In this document: positions 40,831 to 49,653 of the stretch, piece after piece | How positions within the stretch are numbered: position 1 is the first letter of the stretch | How the letters are laid out: each line of letters opens with the position of its first letter | Origin: UBA1172 sp002457135 | Lineage (GTDB): Bacteria > Pseudomonadota > Alphaproteobacteria > Puniceispirillales > UBA1172 | Assembly (NCBI GenBank): GCA_965660935.1 | Contig: CBFIBR010000010.1 | Location: 1 to 61,627, forward strand | Length of the DNA: 61,627 bases | Direction: 5' to 3' | Notes under the pieces: model-generated | What the model saw: the letters and a program-made list of their open reading frames with translations, nothing else | Database searches by the model: none | What the model was told of the DNA's origin: nothing | Program-made: the position numbers and the translations under genes

Positions 40831-41694
40831 ATGGCAAAGGCGGCATTTATCGGGCTCGGGGTAATGGGGTACCCGATGGCAGGACACCTCAAGGCAGCGG
40901 GGCATGACGTGACGGTCTATAACCGCACCACGGCCAAGGCTGAAGCATGGGTCAGCCAACATGGCGGCAGCATGGCGGCAACCCCGGCGGAGGCCGCGAA
41001 GGGGGCCGAATTTGTCTTTGCCTGTGTTGGTGCCGATGATGACCTGCGGGCGGTGACCACCGGCCCGGAAGGTGCCTTTGCCGCCATGGATGAGGGCAGC
41101 ATTTTTATTGATAACACCACCGCCTCGGCCGGGGTGGCGAGGGAGCTGCATGCAGCGGCCAGTGCTGCGGGGCTGGGCTTTATTGATGCGCCTGTTTCCG
41201 GCGGTCAGGCCGGGGCCGAGGGCGGCATCCTCACCGTCATGTGCGGCGGGGATGAGGCTGATTTCACCCGTGCCGAACCGGTGATCGGCAGCTTTGGCCG
41301 CATCGTCAATCGCATTGGCGGGCCGGGGGCAGGCCAGCAGGCCAAGATGGTCAACCAGATCTGCATTGCCGGGCTGGTTCAGGGCCTGTCAGAGGCGATC
41401 AATTTCGGCATCAAGGCCGGGCTGGATATGGATGTGGTGCTGGATACAATCGGCGGCGGTGCCGCGCAATCATGGCAGATGGTCAATCGCGGCAAGACCA
41501 TGGTGGCCGATGAATTCGATTTCGGCTTTGCCGTGGACTGGATGATCAAGGACCTGGGCATCTGCATGGAGGAGGCCGCCCGCGCCAACGCCCCCCTGCC
41601 CGTCACCGAACAGGTACTGGGCTATTACCGTGAAGTCTCCGCCAATGGAGGCGGCCGCTGGGACACATCAAGCCTGATCAGGCGATTGGGTTAG
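40831..41694 (+). CDS. Beta-hydroxyacid dehydrogenase (3-hydroxyisobutyrate / tartronate semialdehyde reductase family)
   Basis: A 287-residue NAD(P)-dependent dehydrogenase. It has the GLGVMGYPMAGHLKAAGHDV dinucleotide fold, the substrate loop DAPVSGGQAGAEGGILTVMCGG, the catalytic Lys in AKMVNQICIAG (GPGAGQQAKMVNQ) and the C-terminal KDLGICMEEA. Family members act on 3-hydroxyisobutyrate, tartronate semialdehyde, 3-hydroxypropionate and others, and the substrate is not determined. As acrylate from DMSP is metabolised through 3-hydroxypropionate, its position 0.75 kb from dddP is notable. ATG 40831 has a strong CCGGAGG site. Confidence 0.9.
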   Translation: MAKAAFIGLGVMGYPMAGHLKAAGHDVTVYNRTTAKAEAWVSQHGGSMAATPAEAAKGAEFVFACVGADDDLRAVTTGPEGAFAAMDEGSIFIDNTTASAGVARELHAAASAAGLGFIDAPVSGGQAGAEGGILTVMCGGDEADFTRAEPVIGSFGRIVNRIGGPGAGQQAKMVNQICIAGLVQGLSEAINFGIKAGLDMDVVLDTIGGGAAQSWQMVNRGKTMVADEFDFGFAVDWMIKDLGICMEEAARANAPLPVTEQVLGYYREVSANGGGRWDTSSLIRRLG

Positions 41695-41709
41695 GATTTA
41701 ACCACCCAT

Positions 41710-42252
41710 TCAGGCCGCATGATCATCCCCGCTATTCTGGAGCGATGGGTCTTCTGGTGCAGGCACGGGGCCGGATGCATCTGGCACCGGGATGACGAAG
41801 GCAGGGGGGTATTTGCGGTGATTGTCGGTTTCGGCATCAATCGCCGCGCCGATAATCCCGCCGATCAGGATATTGCCCGCGATGATGCCATCAATGTGGC
41901 TGGGGATACTGCCATGCGCTATCCGGCCATCATCGGTGGTGCAATCAAACACCAGGTCATCATCCGATCGCCTGACCTGATGAGTGCCGGGGATGGAAAT
42001 ATTTTCAGAAAACCGCTTGTTCTTGATGACGCATGACCCCCGGCTGTTGTCACTGAACGACAGGGTAACAGGAACATGGGGGTCATTGATGATGCTTGAA
42101 CACCCCGCGGTGATCATCAGCACCCCCGGGATTAGCGCCCCCGGGATCAGCGCCTTCGGGATCAGAAACGCCCAACGGATCAGCAGGGATGCCGGGTTCC
42201 TCATAATGCTGCTGTTAACGATGGCCCCGTTGACACCATGATGGCTGGACAT
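41710..42252 (-). CDS. Small lipoprotein with glycine-zipper-like segment
   Basis: A 180-residue predicted lipoprotein from ATG 42252 (MSSHHGVNG). ATG 42204 (MRNPASLL) is an alternative, and the frame reaches 42336. The signal region carries a five-residue repeat (ALIPG-type) and ends in the lipobox ITAGC. The body has two spaced Cys residues and a segment GNILIGGIIGAAIDAETD followed by KYPP, as in many small proteobacterial lipoproteins. Function unknown. The 3 x 15 bp DNA repeat enlarges the signal peptide's hydrophobic core. Confidence 0.7.
   Translation of the reverse strand: MSSHHGVNGAIVNSSIMRNPASLLIRWAFLIPKALIPGALIPGVLMITAGCSSIINDPHVPVTLSFSDNSRGSCVIKNKRFSENISIPGTHQVRRSDDDLVFDCTTDDGRIAHGSIPSHIDGIIAGNILIGGIIGAAIDAETDNHRKYPPAFVIPVPDASGPVPAPEDPSLQNSGDDHAA
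42123..42167. repeat. In-frame tandem repeat, 3 x 15 bp, in lipoprotein signal peptide
   Basis: Units cccccgggattagcg, cccccgggatcagcg and ccttcgggatcagaa, read on the minus strand as (A/K)LIPG-like repeats within the hydrophobic core of the signal sequence. Confidence 0.85.
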
Positions 42253-42395
42253 GACCTTCCTCCATGCAAGTTTTACGCACGCATGAAGGGCTTCGGGGGA
42301 ATGCAAGGGGAAGCGCAGGGCAACTGAAAGCATCACGCGCCCTTAACCTATCCAGAAAGATAATACACAGTCAAATCAGCCCAATAGAAAGCGGA

Positions 42396-42420
42396 TGAAA
42401 AAGGGCGGCACTGTGGCCGC
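42396..42420 (-). terminator. Intrinsic terminator after gabD
   Basis: On the minus strand GCGGC-cacagt-GCCGC followed by CCTTTTTC, about 40 bp after the gabD stop. Confidence 0.75.
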
Positions 42421-42460
42421 ACTCATTGATGAATGCTGGTGATTGTGACCCTTTACGGGA

Positions 42461-43915
42461 TCAGACCTCACCCAGGCAGACGTATTTCATCTCGAGGAAA
42501 TCGTCGATGCCGTATTTTGAACCCTCGCGGCCGATGCCGGATTGCTTGACCCCGCCGAACGGGCCGACCTCATTGGAAAAGATGCCTGTATTGACCGACA
42601 CGATGCCGTATTCCAGTGCTTCGGCGACGCGCCAGACCCGTGCCATGTCGCGGGCAAAGAAATACCCTGCCAGCCCGAACACCGTATCATTGGCCATGGC
42701 GACGACCTCTTCCTCGGTTTCGAATTTGAAGAGCGGGGCAACAGGACCAAAGGTTTCCTCACCGAAAACCTGCATTTCGCTGGTCATGCCGGTCAGCACC
42801 GTTGGCTCAAAAAACGTGCCACCGAGGCTATGGGCGGAACCGCCTGTCCTGACCTCAGCCCCCTTGGCGACGGCATCGGCGACGTGGCGTTCCACCTTCT
42901 CCAGCCCCTGCCGGTCAATCAGCGGGCCGGTGACAACACCGTCATCGGCACCGTTGCCAACCGACATGGCGGCGACTTTTTCGGTCAGGGCAGCGGCGAA
43001 ATCATCGTAAATCCCGGCCTGCACGAAAATCCGGTTGGCGCAGACACAAGTCTGGCCGGCATTGCGGAATTTCGATGCCATTGTCTCACGCACCGCAATA
43101 TCAATATCAGCGTCATCAAAGATGATCAGCGGGGCATTGCCGCCCAGTTCCAGGCTGACTTTCTTGATGGTATCGGCGGATTGCTTCATCAGGATGCGGC
43201 CGACTTCGGTTGACCCGGTGAAGGTGACTTTACGCACCGCCGGGTTGCTGGTCAGCTCCTGCCCGATGGCGGGGGCATCCATGCCGTTGACGATGTTGAT
43301 CACGCCCGCCGGAATGCCCGCACGGTCGGCCAGTACCGCCAGTGCCAGCGCCGATAGCGGGGTCTGTTCAGCGGGTTTCAGCACCACCGAGCATCCCGCC
43401 GCCATGGCGGGGGCGATCTTGCGGGTGATCATGGCGTTGGGGAAATTCCATGGCGTGATTGCACCGACAACACCGATCGGCTGTTTCAGCACCATCAGGC
43501 GTTTATCGGTCATGTGCGGTTGCAGGATATCACCGGTGATGCGGCGGCCTTCCTCAGCGAACCAGTCAATGAAAGAGGCACCATAGCCGATCTCGCCGCG
43601 CGATTCCGCCAATGGCTTGCCCATTTCGGCGGTGCAGATCTGCGCCAGGTCTTCCTGATTTTCCATGATCAGGTTGAACCAGGCGCGCATCAGCATGGCG
43701 CGGTCCTTGGCTGTGCGGGCGGCCCATGCCTTTTGCGCGATGGCAGCGTGTTCGATGGCTTGCCGTGTTGTCCCAGCGCCATGATCAGCGACCTCGGCCA
43801 GCACCTCACCCGTGGCCGGGTTGGTGACATTAAAGGTCTTGCCATCCGGGGCGGCGAGCCAGTCACCATTAACGTAACTGCCGGTCTGGATCAGTGATGC
43901 ATCGTTGAGTTTCAT
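42461..43915 (-). CDS. gabD: NAD(P)-dependent succinate-semialdehyde dehydrogenase family protein
   Basis: A 484-residue aldehyde dehydrogenase. It has PWNFPNAMITRKIAPAMAAGC, FTGSTEVGRILM, the general base LELGGNAPLIIFDDAD, the catalytic Cys FRNAGQTCVCANRI (the CxC form is typical of GabD) and the end PFGGVKQSGIGREGSKYGIDDFLE. It oxidises succinate semialdehyde, the end product of putrescine/GABA breakdown, so it can finish the pathway encoded at 56-61 kb. ATG 43915 follows a GGAGGGG site; the open frame to 44116 overlaps sodB and is not used. Confidence 0.92.
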   Translation of the reverse strand: MKLNDASLIQTGSYVNGDWLAAPDGKTFNVTNPATGEVLAEVADHGAGTTRQAIEHAAIAQKAWAARTAKDRAMLMRAWFNLIMENQEDLAQICTAEMGKPLAESRGEIGYGASFIDWFAEEGRRITGDILQPHMTDKRLMVLKQPIGVVGAITPWNFPNAMITRKIAPAMAAGCSVVLKPAEQTPLSALALAVLADRAGIPAGVINIVNGMDAPAIGQELTSNPAVRKVTFTGSTEVGRILMKQSADTIKKVSLELGGNAPLIIFDDADIDIAVRETMASKFRNAGQTCVCANRIFVQAGIYDDFAAALTEKVAAMSVGNGADDGVVTGPLIDRQGLEKVERHVADAVAKGAEVRTGGSAHSLGGTFFEPTVLTGMTSEMQVFGEETFGPVAPLFKFETEEEVVAMANDTVFGLAGYFFARDMARVWRVAEALEYGIVSVNTGIFSNEVGPFGGVKQSGIGREGSKYGIDDFLEMKYVCLGEV

Positions 43916-43964
43916 GGGGGTCCCCTCCCTCAAAATGGTATTGGATGCCTGTTCAGGCTTTATC

Positions 43965-43994
43965 AAAAAAGGGCGCGATTGCCCGCGCCCCTTT
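43965..43994 (-). terminator. Intrinsic terminator after sodB
   Basis: On the minus strand GGGCGCG-ggcaat-CGCGCCC followed by TTTTTT, a perfect 7-bp stem, about 17 bp after the sodB stop and between it and gabD. Confidence 0.9.
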
Positions 43995-44010
43995 GAAACC
44001 GGTCCAGCCC

Positions 44011-44610
44011 CTAGAGGCGGGAGGCAACATTTTCCCAGTTGACCAGATTGTCGAGAAAGTTGGTCAGGTAGGCCGGGCGCTTGTTGCGGAAGTCGATATA
44101 GTAGGAATGCTCCCACACATCGCAGCCCAGGAGTGCCGTCTGCCCGAAGCAGAGCGGGTTAACGCCATTTTCGGTCTTGGTGACCTTCAGCCCGCCATCG
44201 CTATCCTTCACCAGCCAGCACCAGCCGGAACCGAACTGGCCGGCACCGGCGGCGCAAAACTCATCCTTGAAGGCTTCAACCGAACCGAAACTGTCCTTGA
44301 TCGCGGCTTCCAGCTCAGATGGCATGGCGCGACCGTCCGGCCCCATCATTTCCCAGAACTGATTATGGTTCCAGTGCTGCGAGGCGTTGTTGAAAAGACC
44401 GCTCTGGGCCAGGGCACCCGACTGATAGGTGGCCTTGACGATATCCTCAAGCGATTTGTCCTCATGACCGGAGCCAGCCAGCAGCTTGTTGCCGTTGTCG
44501 ACATAGGCCTTGTGGTGCAGGTCGTGATGGAATTCGAGGGTTTCCTTGCTCATGCCGCCAGCGGCGAGAGCGTCATGGGCATAAGGCAGGTCGGGGAGTT
44601 CAAAAGCCAT
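44011..44610 (-). CDS. sodB: Iron superoxide dismutase
   Basis: Converts superoxide to oxygen and peroxide. The 199 residues start MAFELPDLPYAHDAL and carry metal ligands in EFHHDLHHKAYVDN, SQHWNHNQFWEMM and CDVWEHSYYIDFRNKR. The AAGAGQFGSGWCWLV segment with its Gly/Ala pattern and the NHNQFW region favour iron over manganese. An AAGGA site precedes the ATG, and the ORF's upstream extension is not needed. A promoter and a terminator are visible, so it is monocistronic. Confidence 0.95.
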   Translation of the reverse strand: MAFELPDLPYAHDALAAGGMSKETLEFHHDLHHKAYVDNGNKLLAGSGHEDKSLEDIVKATYQSGALAQSGLFNNASQHWNHNQFWEMMGPDGRAMPSELEAAIKDSFGSVEAFKDEFCAAGAGQFGSGWCWLVKDSDGGLKVTKTENGVNPLCFGQTALLGCDVWEHSYYIDFRNKRPAYLTNFLDNLVNWENVASRL

Positions 44611-44667
44611 GGATTTATCCTTTCCGAAGATCAGGTAAGGCAGGGCTTTCACCGCCGCCATTGTTTG

Positions 44668-44696
44668 CTTATAATAATATATGGACTTTGCCACAA
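44668..44696 (-). promoter_or_regulatory. Probable sodB promoter
   Basis: TTGTGG (44691-44696) and TATAAG (44668-44673) on the minus strand with a 17-bp spacer, about 58 bp upstream of the sodB ATG. Confidence 0.5.
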
Positions 44697-44788
44697 AGAA
44701 AAAGAGGGCGAACCTTTTTTGGTCAAAATTACGGTCACTTATCGCCGTATTTGGCCGCTAACCATCAAACAACTGAAAGGATAAAACA

Positions 44789-45016
44789 ATGGCAGTTGTA
44801 TTGATCGTGTTACTCGGGCTAGTGATTTTCCCCAGCGAAGAAATCAAGGAATTTGGTCGCCACAGCAATGGCGTGCAGGAATACGTTTTTGTGACGTCAA
44901 AACCCTGCCCGTCAGGCCTCAGAAAATCAGGTTACAGCTACGCCCCCGGGGGTCATGTTGTCCTGAAACAGAAAAATCTTGATGGCACGGTGTCTGAACC
45001 CGTCTGTTCGGATTAA
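44789..45016 (+). CDS. Small exported or membrane-anchored protein, unknown
   Basis: 75 residues. A short hydrophobic N-terminus (AVVLIVLLGLVIF) precedes a hydrophilic part with two Cys residues (KPCPSG and EPVCSD) that could form a disulfide outside the cytoplasm. An AAAGGATAAAACAATG start context, almost the same as that of sodB, supports real translation. It is divergent from sodB and convergent with argG. I do not recognise the family. Confidence 0.6.
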   Translation: MAVVLIVLLGLVIFPSEEIKEFGRHSNGVQEYVFVTSKPCPSGLRKSGYSYAPGGHVVLKQKNLDGTVSEPVCSD

Positions 45017-45033
45017 ACCTGTTCTGATTAATC
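45004..45033. repeat. Duplicated 15-bp unit carrying both convergent stop codons
   Basis: ctgttcggattaaac followed by ctgttctgattaatc. The TAA of the small protein is in the first copy and the argG stop (tta at 45028) is in the second, so a duplication separated two gene ends. Confidence 0.75.
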
Positions 45034-46248
45034 GCCTTGCAGCATCCTGCGGACCCTGAGCCGCAGGGCGTTGAGCCTGATAAATCCGTGCGCGTCGGTC
45101 TGATCGTAATCAGCGGCACCATCCTCGAATGTAACCAGATCGGGGTGGTACAGCGAATGCGGTGACTGGCGGCCCGTGATCATGACGTTGCCCTTGTAAA
45201 GCTTCATGCGGACTGTTCCGGTGACGTTTTCCTGGGTCGCGTCGATGGCTTTCTGCATCATTTCGCGCTCGGGATCAAACCAGAACCCGTTATAGATCAG
45301 CTCGGCGTAACGCGGCATCATGCTGTCCTTGGCATGGGCTGCGCCCCGGTCCAGCGTGATCGATTCCATGGCCCGCCGGGCCTTCAGCAGGATCGTGCCA
45401 CCCGGGGTTTCATAAACGCCGCGTGATTTCATGCCGACAAAACGGTTTTCCACCAGATCAGCCCGGCCAATGCCGTTGTCACCGCCAAGACGGTTCAGCT
45501 CAGTCAGGAGGGTGGCCGGTGACATCGCCTGACCGTTGATCGCCACCGGGTCACCGTGATGGAAATCCATGGTGATCTCGGTCGGTGTATCGGGGGCATC
45601 CATGGGGGAGACGGTACGGCTGAAGATATATTCGCCGGGTTCAACCCACGGATCCTCCAGCACCTTGCCCTCGGCCGAGATGTGCAAAAGGTTGGCATCA
45701 ACGCTGAACGGCGCCTCACCCCGCTTGTCGAGCGGGATCGGGATCTGGCGGGACTCGGCGTATTCGATCAGCTTGGTGCGTGAGGTCAGGTCCCATTCAC
45801 GCCATGGCGCGATGACCTTTATCCCCGGCTCAAGCGCATAATAGCCCAGCTCGAAACGAACCTGATCATTGCCCTTGCCGGTGGCACCGTGGCTGACAGC
45901 ATCAGCCCCGACTTCACGGGCAATCTCGATCTGCCGCTTGGCGATCAGGGGGCGGGCGATGGAGGTGCCGAGCAGGTATTCCCCTTCATAAAGGGCATTG
46001 GCCCGGAACATCGGGAAGACATAATCGCGGGTAAATTCTTCGCGCAGGTCTTCGATAAAAATCTGCTTGATGCCGAGGCTCTCTGCCTTGGCGCGGGCCG
46101 GTTCAATATCCTCTCCCTGGCCGAGATCAGCCGTGAAGGTGACGACTTCGGCATCATGGGCATCCTGCAACCAGCGCAGAATGACCGAGGTATCCAGCCC
46201 GCCTGAATAGGCCAGCACGACTTTTTTGGGTGATGATGACATGCTCAT
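45028..46248 (-). CDS. argG: Argininosuccinate synthase
   Basis: Joins citrulline and aspartate with ATP in arginine synthesis. 406 residues from ATG 46248 (AGGACAAAAAATG context). It has the P-loop-like KKVVLAYSGGLDTSVIL, the citrulline/aspartate region GATGKGNDQVRFELGYYAL, SVDANLLHISAEGKVLEDPW and GRQSPHSLY. Full length. Confidence 0.96.
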   Translation of the reverse strand: MSMSSSPKKVVLAYSGGLDTSVILRWLQDAHDAEVVTFTADLGQGEDIEPARAKAESLGIKQIFIEDLREEFTRDYVFPMFRANALYEGEYLLGTSIARPLIAKRQIEIAREVGADAVSHGATGKGNDQVRFELGYYALEPGIKVIAPWREWDLTSRTKLIEYAESRQIPIPLDKRGEAPFSVDANLLHISAEGKVLEDPWVEPGEYIFSRTVSPMDAPDTPTEITMDFHHGDPVAINGQAMSPATLLTELNRLGGDNGIGRADLVENRFVGMKSRGVYETPGGTILLKARRAMESITLDRGAAHAKDSMMPRYAELIYNGFWFDPEREMMQKAIDATQENVTGTVRMKLYKGNVMITGRQSPHSLYHPDLVTFEDGAADYDQTDAHGFIRLNALRLRVRRMLQGD

Positions 46249-46287
46249 TTTTTGTCCTATAGCCCGAAGCCCCCCGGCTTGCAAGCA

Positions 46288-48912
46288 TCAAACCGCTTCG
46301 CTGCGGAGGATTGGCCCCGGCTTGCGGCCAAGGGCGCGGCTGGCCCCCACCAGCCCCAGCGTGATCGTTGCCGCCGACCCGCCCAGCGCGATGCTGGCCG
46401 TCAGCCCCGGCGCAAACACAAAGCTGCTGTCGAGAAACAGCACCATCAGGGCCCAGCTGGTGGCGGTACCGATCAGCACCGCAACCGCCCCGGTCAGGAG
46501 ACCAAGCAGGCAGTATTCCAGAATATAGGACAGCAGGATCACCCGCCGTGTGGCCCCCAGCACTTTGAGGATGGTGGATGAATGGATGCGCCGCGCTTCC
46601 CCCGTGGCAACGGTTCCTGCCAGCACCGCGAACCCCGCCACCAGCGTCATGCTGGCGGTGATCTGGATGGCGGTGGAAACCAGCCCCAGGATGCGGCTTG
46701 CGGCGGCGGCGGCTTCACGCACTGAGATTGATGAAACATTGGGCATCGCCCGGGCCAGTTCACGATCAACCTCGGCCTCCAGCTCGCGGTCATTGGTGCT
46801 GACTGTCGCCACCAGATTGTGCGGGGCGTTTTCGATGATCCCCGGGGACAGGATGAAAACAAAATTCAGCCCAAAGCTCTGCCAGTCGATCTGGCGGCTG
46901 CTTGCTATCGTGGCCGTCATTTCCCGCCCGGCGATGTTGATGGTCACGCTGTCACCGATATCCAGCCCGAACGCCACCATGGCCTCATCATCCATTGAGG
47001 TCAGGAGCGGTCCCTGATAATCCGCAGGCCACCAGTTGCCCTTGACGATGCGGCTGCCCTCAGGCGCGCTGTCCATCCAGGTCAGGGCGCGATCACCGCG
47101 CAGAATCCATGCCTCTGACTGGGGCGCGTCGATATCCTCTGATGGCACCCCGCCGAGGGCGACAATCCGACCCCGGACCATCGGCACCATGGAAACGTTT
47201 TCTTCCCCCACGGCGGCGCTGGTCAGCTCAAGGAAAGGCTGACGCTGGGCTGGCTGGATATCAATGAAAAACCACGCCGGGGCATCATCGCTCAGCCGTG
47301 TCGAAATCTGGCGGTTCATGTTGTATTCCGACAGCGTGATCGCCACCAGCACCGTCAGCCCCAGCCCGAAAGTGATGACAATCCCCCGGGTGGAATTACC
47401 GGGCCGGACCAGGGCCGCCATCGCCAGCCTGAGGGCTGTGTTCGATGGCATCGGCAAGCGTCCGGCCAGTTGCATGATGACCTCAGCCAACAGCGCCAGC
47501 AGCGCAAAACTCCCCAGCACGGCAACCATGAAAAACAGTGCCAGAACCGGGCTGGTGGTGGCCCACCATGTCAGCCCCAGCAGCCCCGTTGATGCGATGA
47601 TGATCCCGGCGATATAGACCATTCCGGGCCTGCCCTGTGGCGGGGTAATCAGTGTGCGGAACAGCTGTGACGGGTTGACCTCCCGCGCCTTGCCCAGCGG
47701 CCATAGCGAAAACGCAATGGCGGTGAGCATCCCGAAACCGGCGGCGGCGGCCAGCGGTTCAGGGTAAATCCCGCCTGCTATCGGCACCGCCACCCGGTCC
47801 CCCAGCAGCACCCCGGCAATGCCGGGGGCAATCATCGCCAGCCCGAGGCCCATCAGCGTTCCCAGCGCGGCGAGGATCAGCACCTGAATAAAATAGACCC
47901 GAAACACCAGCCCGGCCGGTGCGCCAAGGCATTTCAGCGTGGCCAGCACCGGCATCCGGCTGCCGAGCCATGCCCGCACCGCCGAGGAAACGCCAAGCCC
48001 GCCGATCAGCAGCGCGGTCAGGCTGACCAGTGTCAGGAAGGTTTCGGTCCTATCAAGGAAGCTCTCAAACCCGCCCGAACCCTCACGGTGATGCCGCAGG
48101 CGGATCAGGCTGTTTGAATTTATCCCCCGCAAGCCGTCAAGCACCGGGTCACTGCGCTGGGGGCGATCCAGCCTGAGCCGCTCACGATATGTCATGAGCG
48201 CGCCGGGGGCATCAAGTCCTGTTTGGGACAGATGCTCACGGGCAATCACCACCCTCGGGGCAAAGGCACCGAAACCGAAACTCTGGTCAGGTTCGCCAAG
48301 CAGTTTGGCGGCAACCCGGACATTGGTGTTGCCAAGCCGTGCCGCATCCCCCACTTCAAGCCCCAGAATGCGCAACACACCAGGATTGGCGATAATCCCC
48401 GGCATCCCGTCCTTGAGGCTGAGCGCCTCGGCAAGCGGTTGGGGCGGGTCCAGCCGAGGCTCCCCGATCAGGGGCCAGGCCCTGTCCACGGCCTTGAGGT
48501 TGATGAGCCGGCGGGCGGTTTGCTCGCCCTTGCTAGATCCCAACCCCTTGCCTGATCCCAGCCCCTTGCCTGATCCAAGCCCCTTGCCTGATCCAAGCAT
48601 GGCGCGCATTTCAATGACGCTCGAAACCTCACCCTGGGCAAGCATGGCAGAACGCAGCTGTTCCGGCACCGGTTTGTGGGTTGCGCTGGCCTCAATATCA
48701 CCGCCGAAAATCTGCCTTGAATTGTTGGCGATACCGGCACGCATGGCATCGGCAATGCTGCCGACAGCGCCAATCGCGGTGACCCCGAGGGTGAGGGCAA
48801 TAAGGAACACCCTGAAACGGCCGATACTGCCCCTCAACTCACGCCGGGCCAGCCTGAAGGCAAGGCCCAATGATGCAGCCTGTTGGAGGGGGGTCTGGCT
48901 TGAGGCAGGCAT
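46288..48912 (-). CDS. ybbP: ABC transporter permease of the YbbP (FtsX) family
   Basis: An 874-residue inner-membrane protein with an N-terminal helix (FLIALTLGVTAIGAVGSIADAM), a large periplasmic domain, FtsX-like transmembrane blocks near residues 290-490, another periplasmic domain and a final FtsX block (about 750-860). It pairs with the ATPase encoded just upstream (TGA-TC-ATG junction), like the YbbA-YbbP pair next to TesA in many proteobacteria. The exported or extracted substrate is unknown, possibly a lipid or lipoprotein. Residues near 105-128 are an in-frame LGSGKG repeat. Confidence 0.9.
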   Translation of the reverse strand: MPASSQTPLQQAASLGLAFRLARRELRGSIGRFRVFLIALTLGVTAIGAVGSIADAMRAGIANNSRQIFGGDIEASATHKPVPEQLRSAMLAQGEVSSVIEMRAMLGSGKGLGSGKGLGSGKGLGSSKGEQTARRLINLKAVDRAWPLIGEPRLDPPQPLAEALSLKDGMPGIIANPGVLRILGLEVGDAARLGNTNVRVAAKLLGEPDQSFGFGAFAPRVVIAREHLSQTGLDAPGALMTYRERLRLDRPQRSDPVLDGLRGINSNSLIRLRHHREGSGGFESFLDRTETFLTLVSLTALLIGGLGVSSAVRAWLGSRMPVLATLKCLGAPAGLVFRVYFIQVLILAALGTLMGLGLAMIAPGIAGVLLGDRVAVPIAGGIYPEPLAAAAGFGMLTAIAFSLWPLGKAREVNPSQLFRTLITPPQGRPGMVYIAGIIIASTGLLGLTWWATTSPVLALFFMVAVLGSFALLALLAEVIMQLAGRLPMPSNTALRLAMAALVRPGNSTRGIVITFGLGLTVLVAITLSEYNMNRQISTRLSDDAPAWFFIDIQPAQRQPFLELTSAAVGEENVSMVPMVRGRIVALGGVPSEDIDAPQSEAWILRGDRALTWMDSAPEGSRIVKGNWWPADYQGPLLTSMDDEAMVAFGLDIGDSVTINIAGREMTATIASSRQIDWQSFGLNFVFILSPGIIENAPHNLVATVSTNDRELEAEVDRELARAMPNVSSISVREAAAAASRILGLVSTAIQITASMTLVAGFAVLAGTVATGEARRIHSSTILKVLGATRRVILLSYILEYCLLGLLTGAVAVLIGTATSWALMVLFLDSSFVFAPGLTASIALGGSAATITLGLVGASRALGRKPGPILRSEAV
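48528..48599. repeat. In-frame tandem repeat, 4 x 18 bp, in ybbP
   Basis: Four copies of ccttgcctgatccaagcc-type units, encoding LGSGKG three times and LGSSKG once on the minus strand. The last two copies are almost identical. It forms a flexible, basic insert in the first periplasmic domain. Confidence 0.92.
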
Positions 48913-48914
48913 GA

Positions 48915-49607
48915 TCAGCTCGCCTTGCTGTCGCTGTCGATCCGGCCATCAGCGATGCGGATAATTCGGCCGCATCTGGCGGCAAGGCTCTCATCATGGG
49001 TGATCAGGACGAGCGCGGCCTGATGCTTTTCGGCTGTATCCAGCAACAGGGCCATAATCTCGGCCCCGGTGGCCTGATCAAGGTTGCCTGTCGGCTCATC
49101 AGCCAAGAGAATGCGGGGGCCGGTGACAATCGCCCGGGCAATGGCAACGCGCTGCTGTTCACCGCCGGAAAGCTGATCAGGGAAATGATCAAGCCGGTGG
49201 TCAAGCCTGACATCAGCCAGCGCGGAACGGGCCTTGTCAAAGGCCTCACGATCACCATCCAGCTCCAGCGGGATGGCGACATTTTCAAGCGCGGTCATGG
49301 AAGGGATCAGCCGGAATGCCTGAAAGATGATGCCGATATGATCACGCCGCATCCGGGCCAGACTGTCTTCATCCATGCGGGACAGATTCTTCCCTGCGAT
49401 GATGACATCACCGCCTGAAACCGCCTCCAGCCCGGCCATCACCATCATGGCGGTGGTTTTACCGGCACCGCTCGGCCCCAGCACGGCGACAGTCTCACCG
49501 GACTCGATCTCAAGGCTGACATCGTTCAGGATGGTGACCATGCCCGCCCGGCTGGGCATTGAAAGACAGGCCCGGTCGAGCCGGATCATCGCATGGGTAG
49601 GGGTCAT
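48915..49607 (-). CDS. ybbA: ABC transporter ATPase of the YbbA (LolD-like) family
   Basis: A 230-residue ATPase: Walker A GPSGAGKTTAMM, Q-loop FQAFRLIPSMTALENVAIPLEL (LolD/MacB-type), signature LSGGEQQRVAIARAI, Walker B ILLADEPTGNLD, and the switch His LITHDESLAAR. ATG 49607 is chosen; the ORF can be extended to 50039, but that part is antisense to the esterase. It is divergent from tesA and translated with ybbP. Confidence 0.93.
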   Translation of the reverse strand: MTPTHAMIRLDRACLSMPSRAGMVTILNDVSLEIESGETVAVLGPSGAGKTTAMMVMAGLEAVSGGDVIIAGKNLSRMDEDSLARMRRDHIGIIFQAFRLIPSMTALENVAIPLELDGDREAFDKARSALADVRLDHRLDHFPDQLSGGEQQRVAIARAIVTGPRILLADEPTGNLDQATGAEIMALLLDTAEKHQAALVLITHDESLAARCGRIIRIADGRIDSDSKAS

Positions 49608-49653
49608 GATGCTATGCTTGCGTTTCTGGAACGGGAGTGGGTATATCAAGTAT

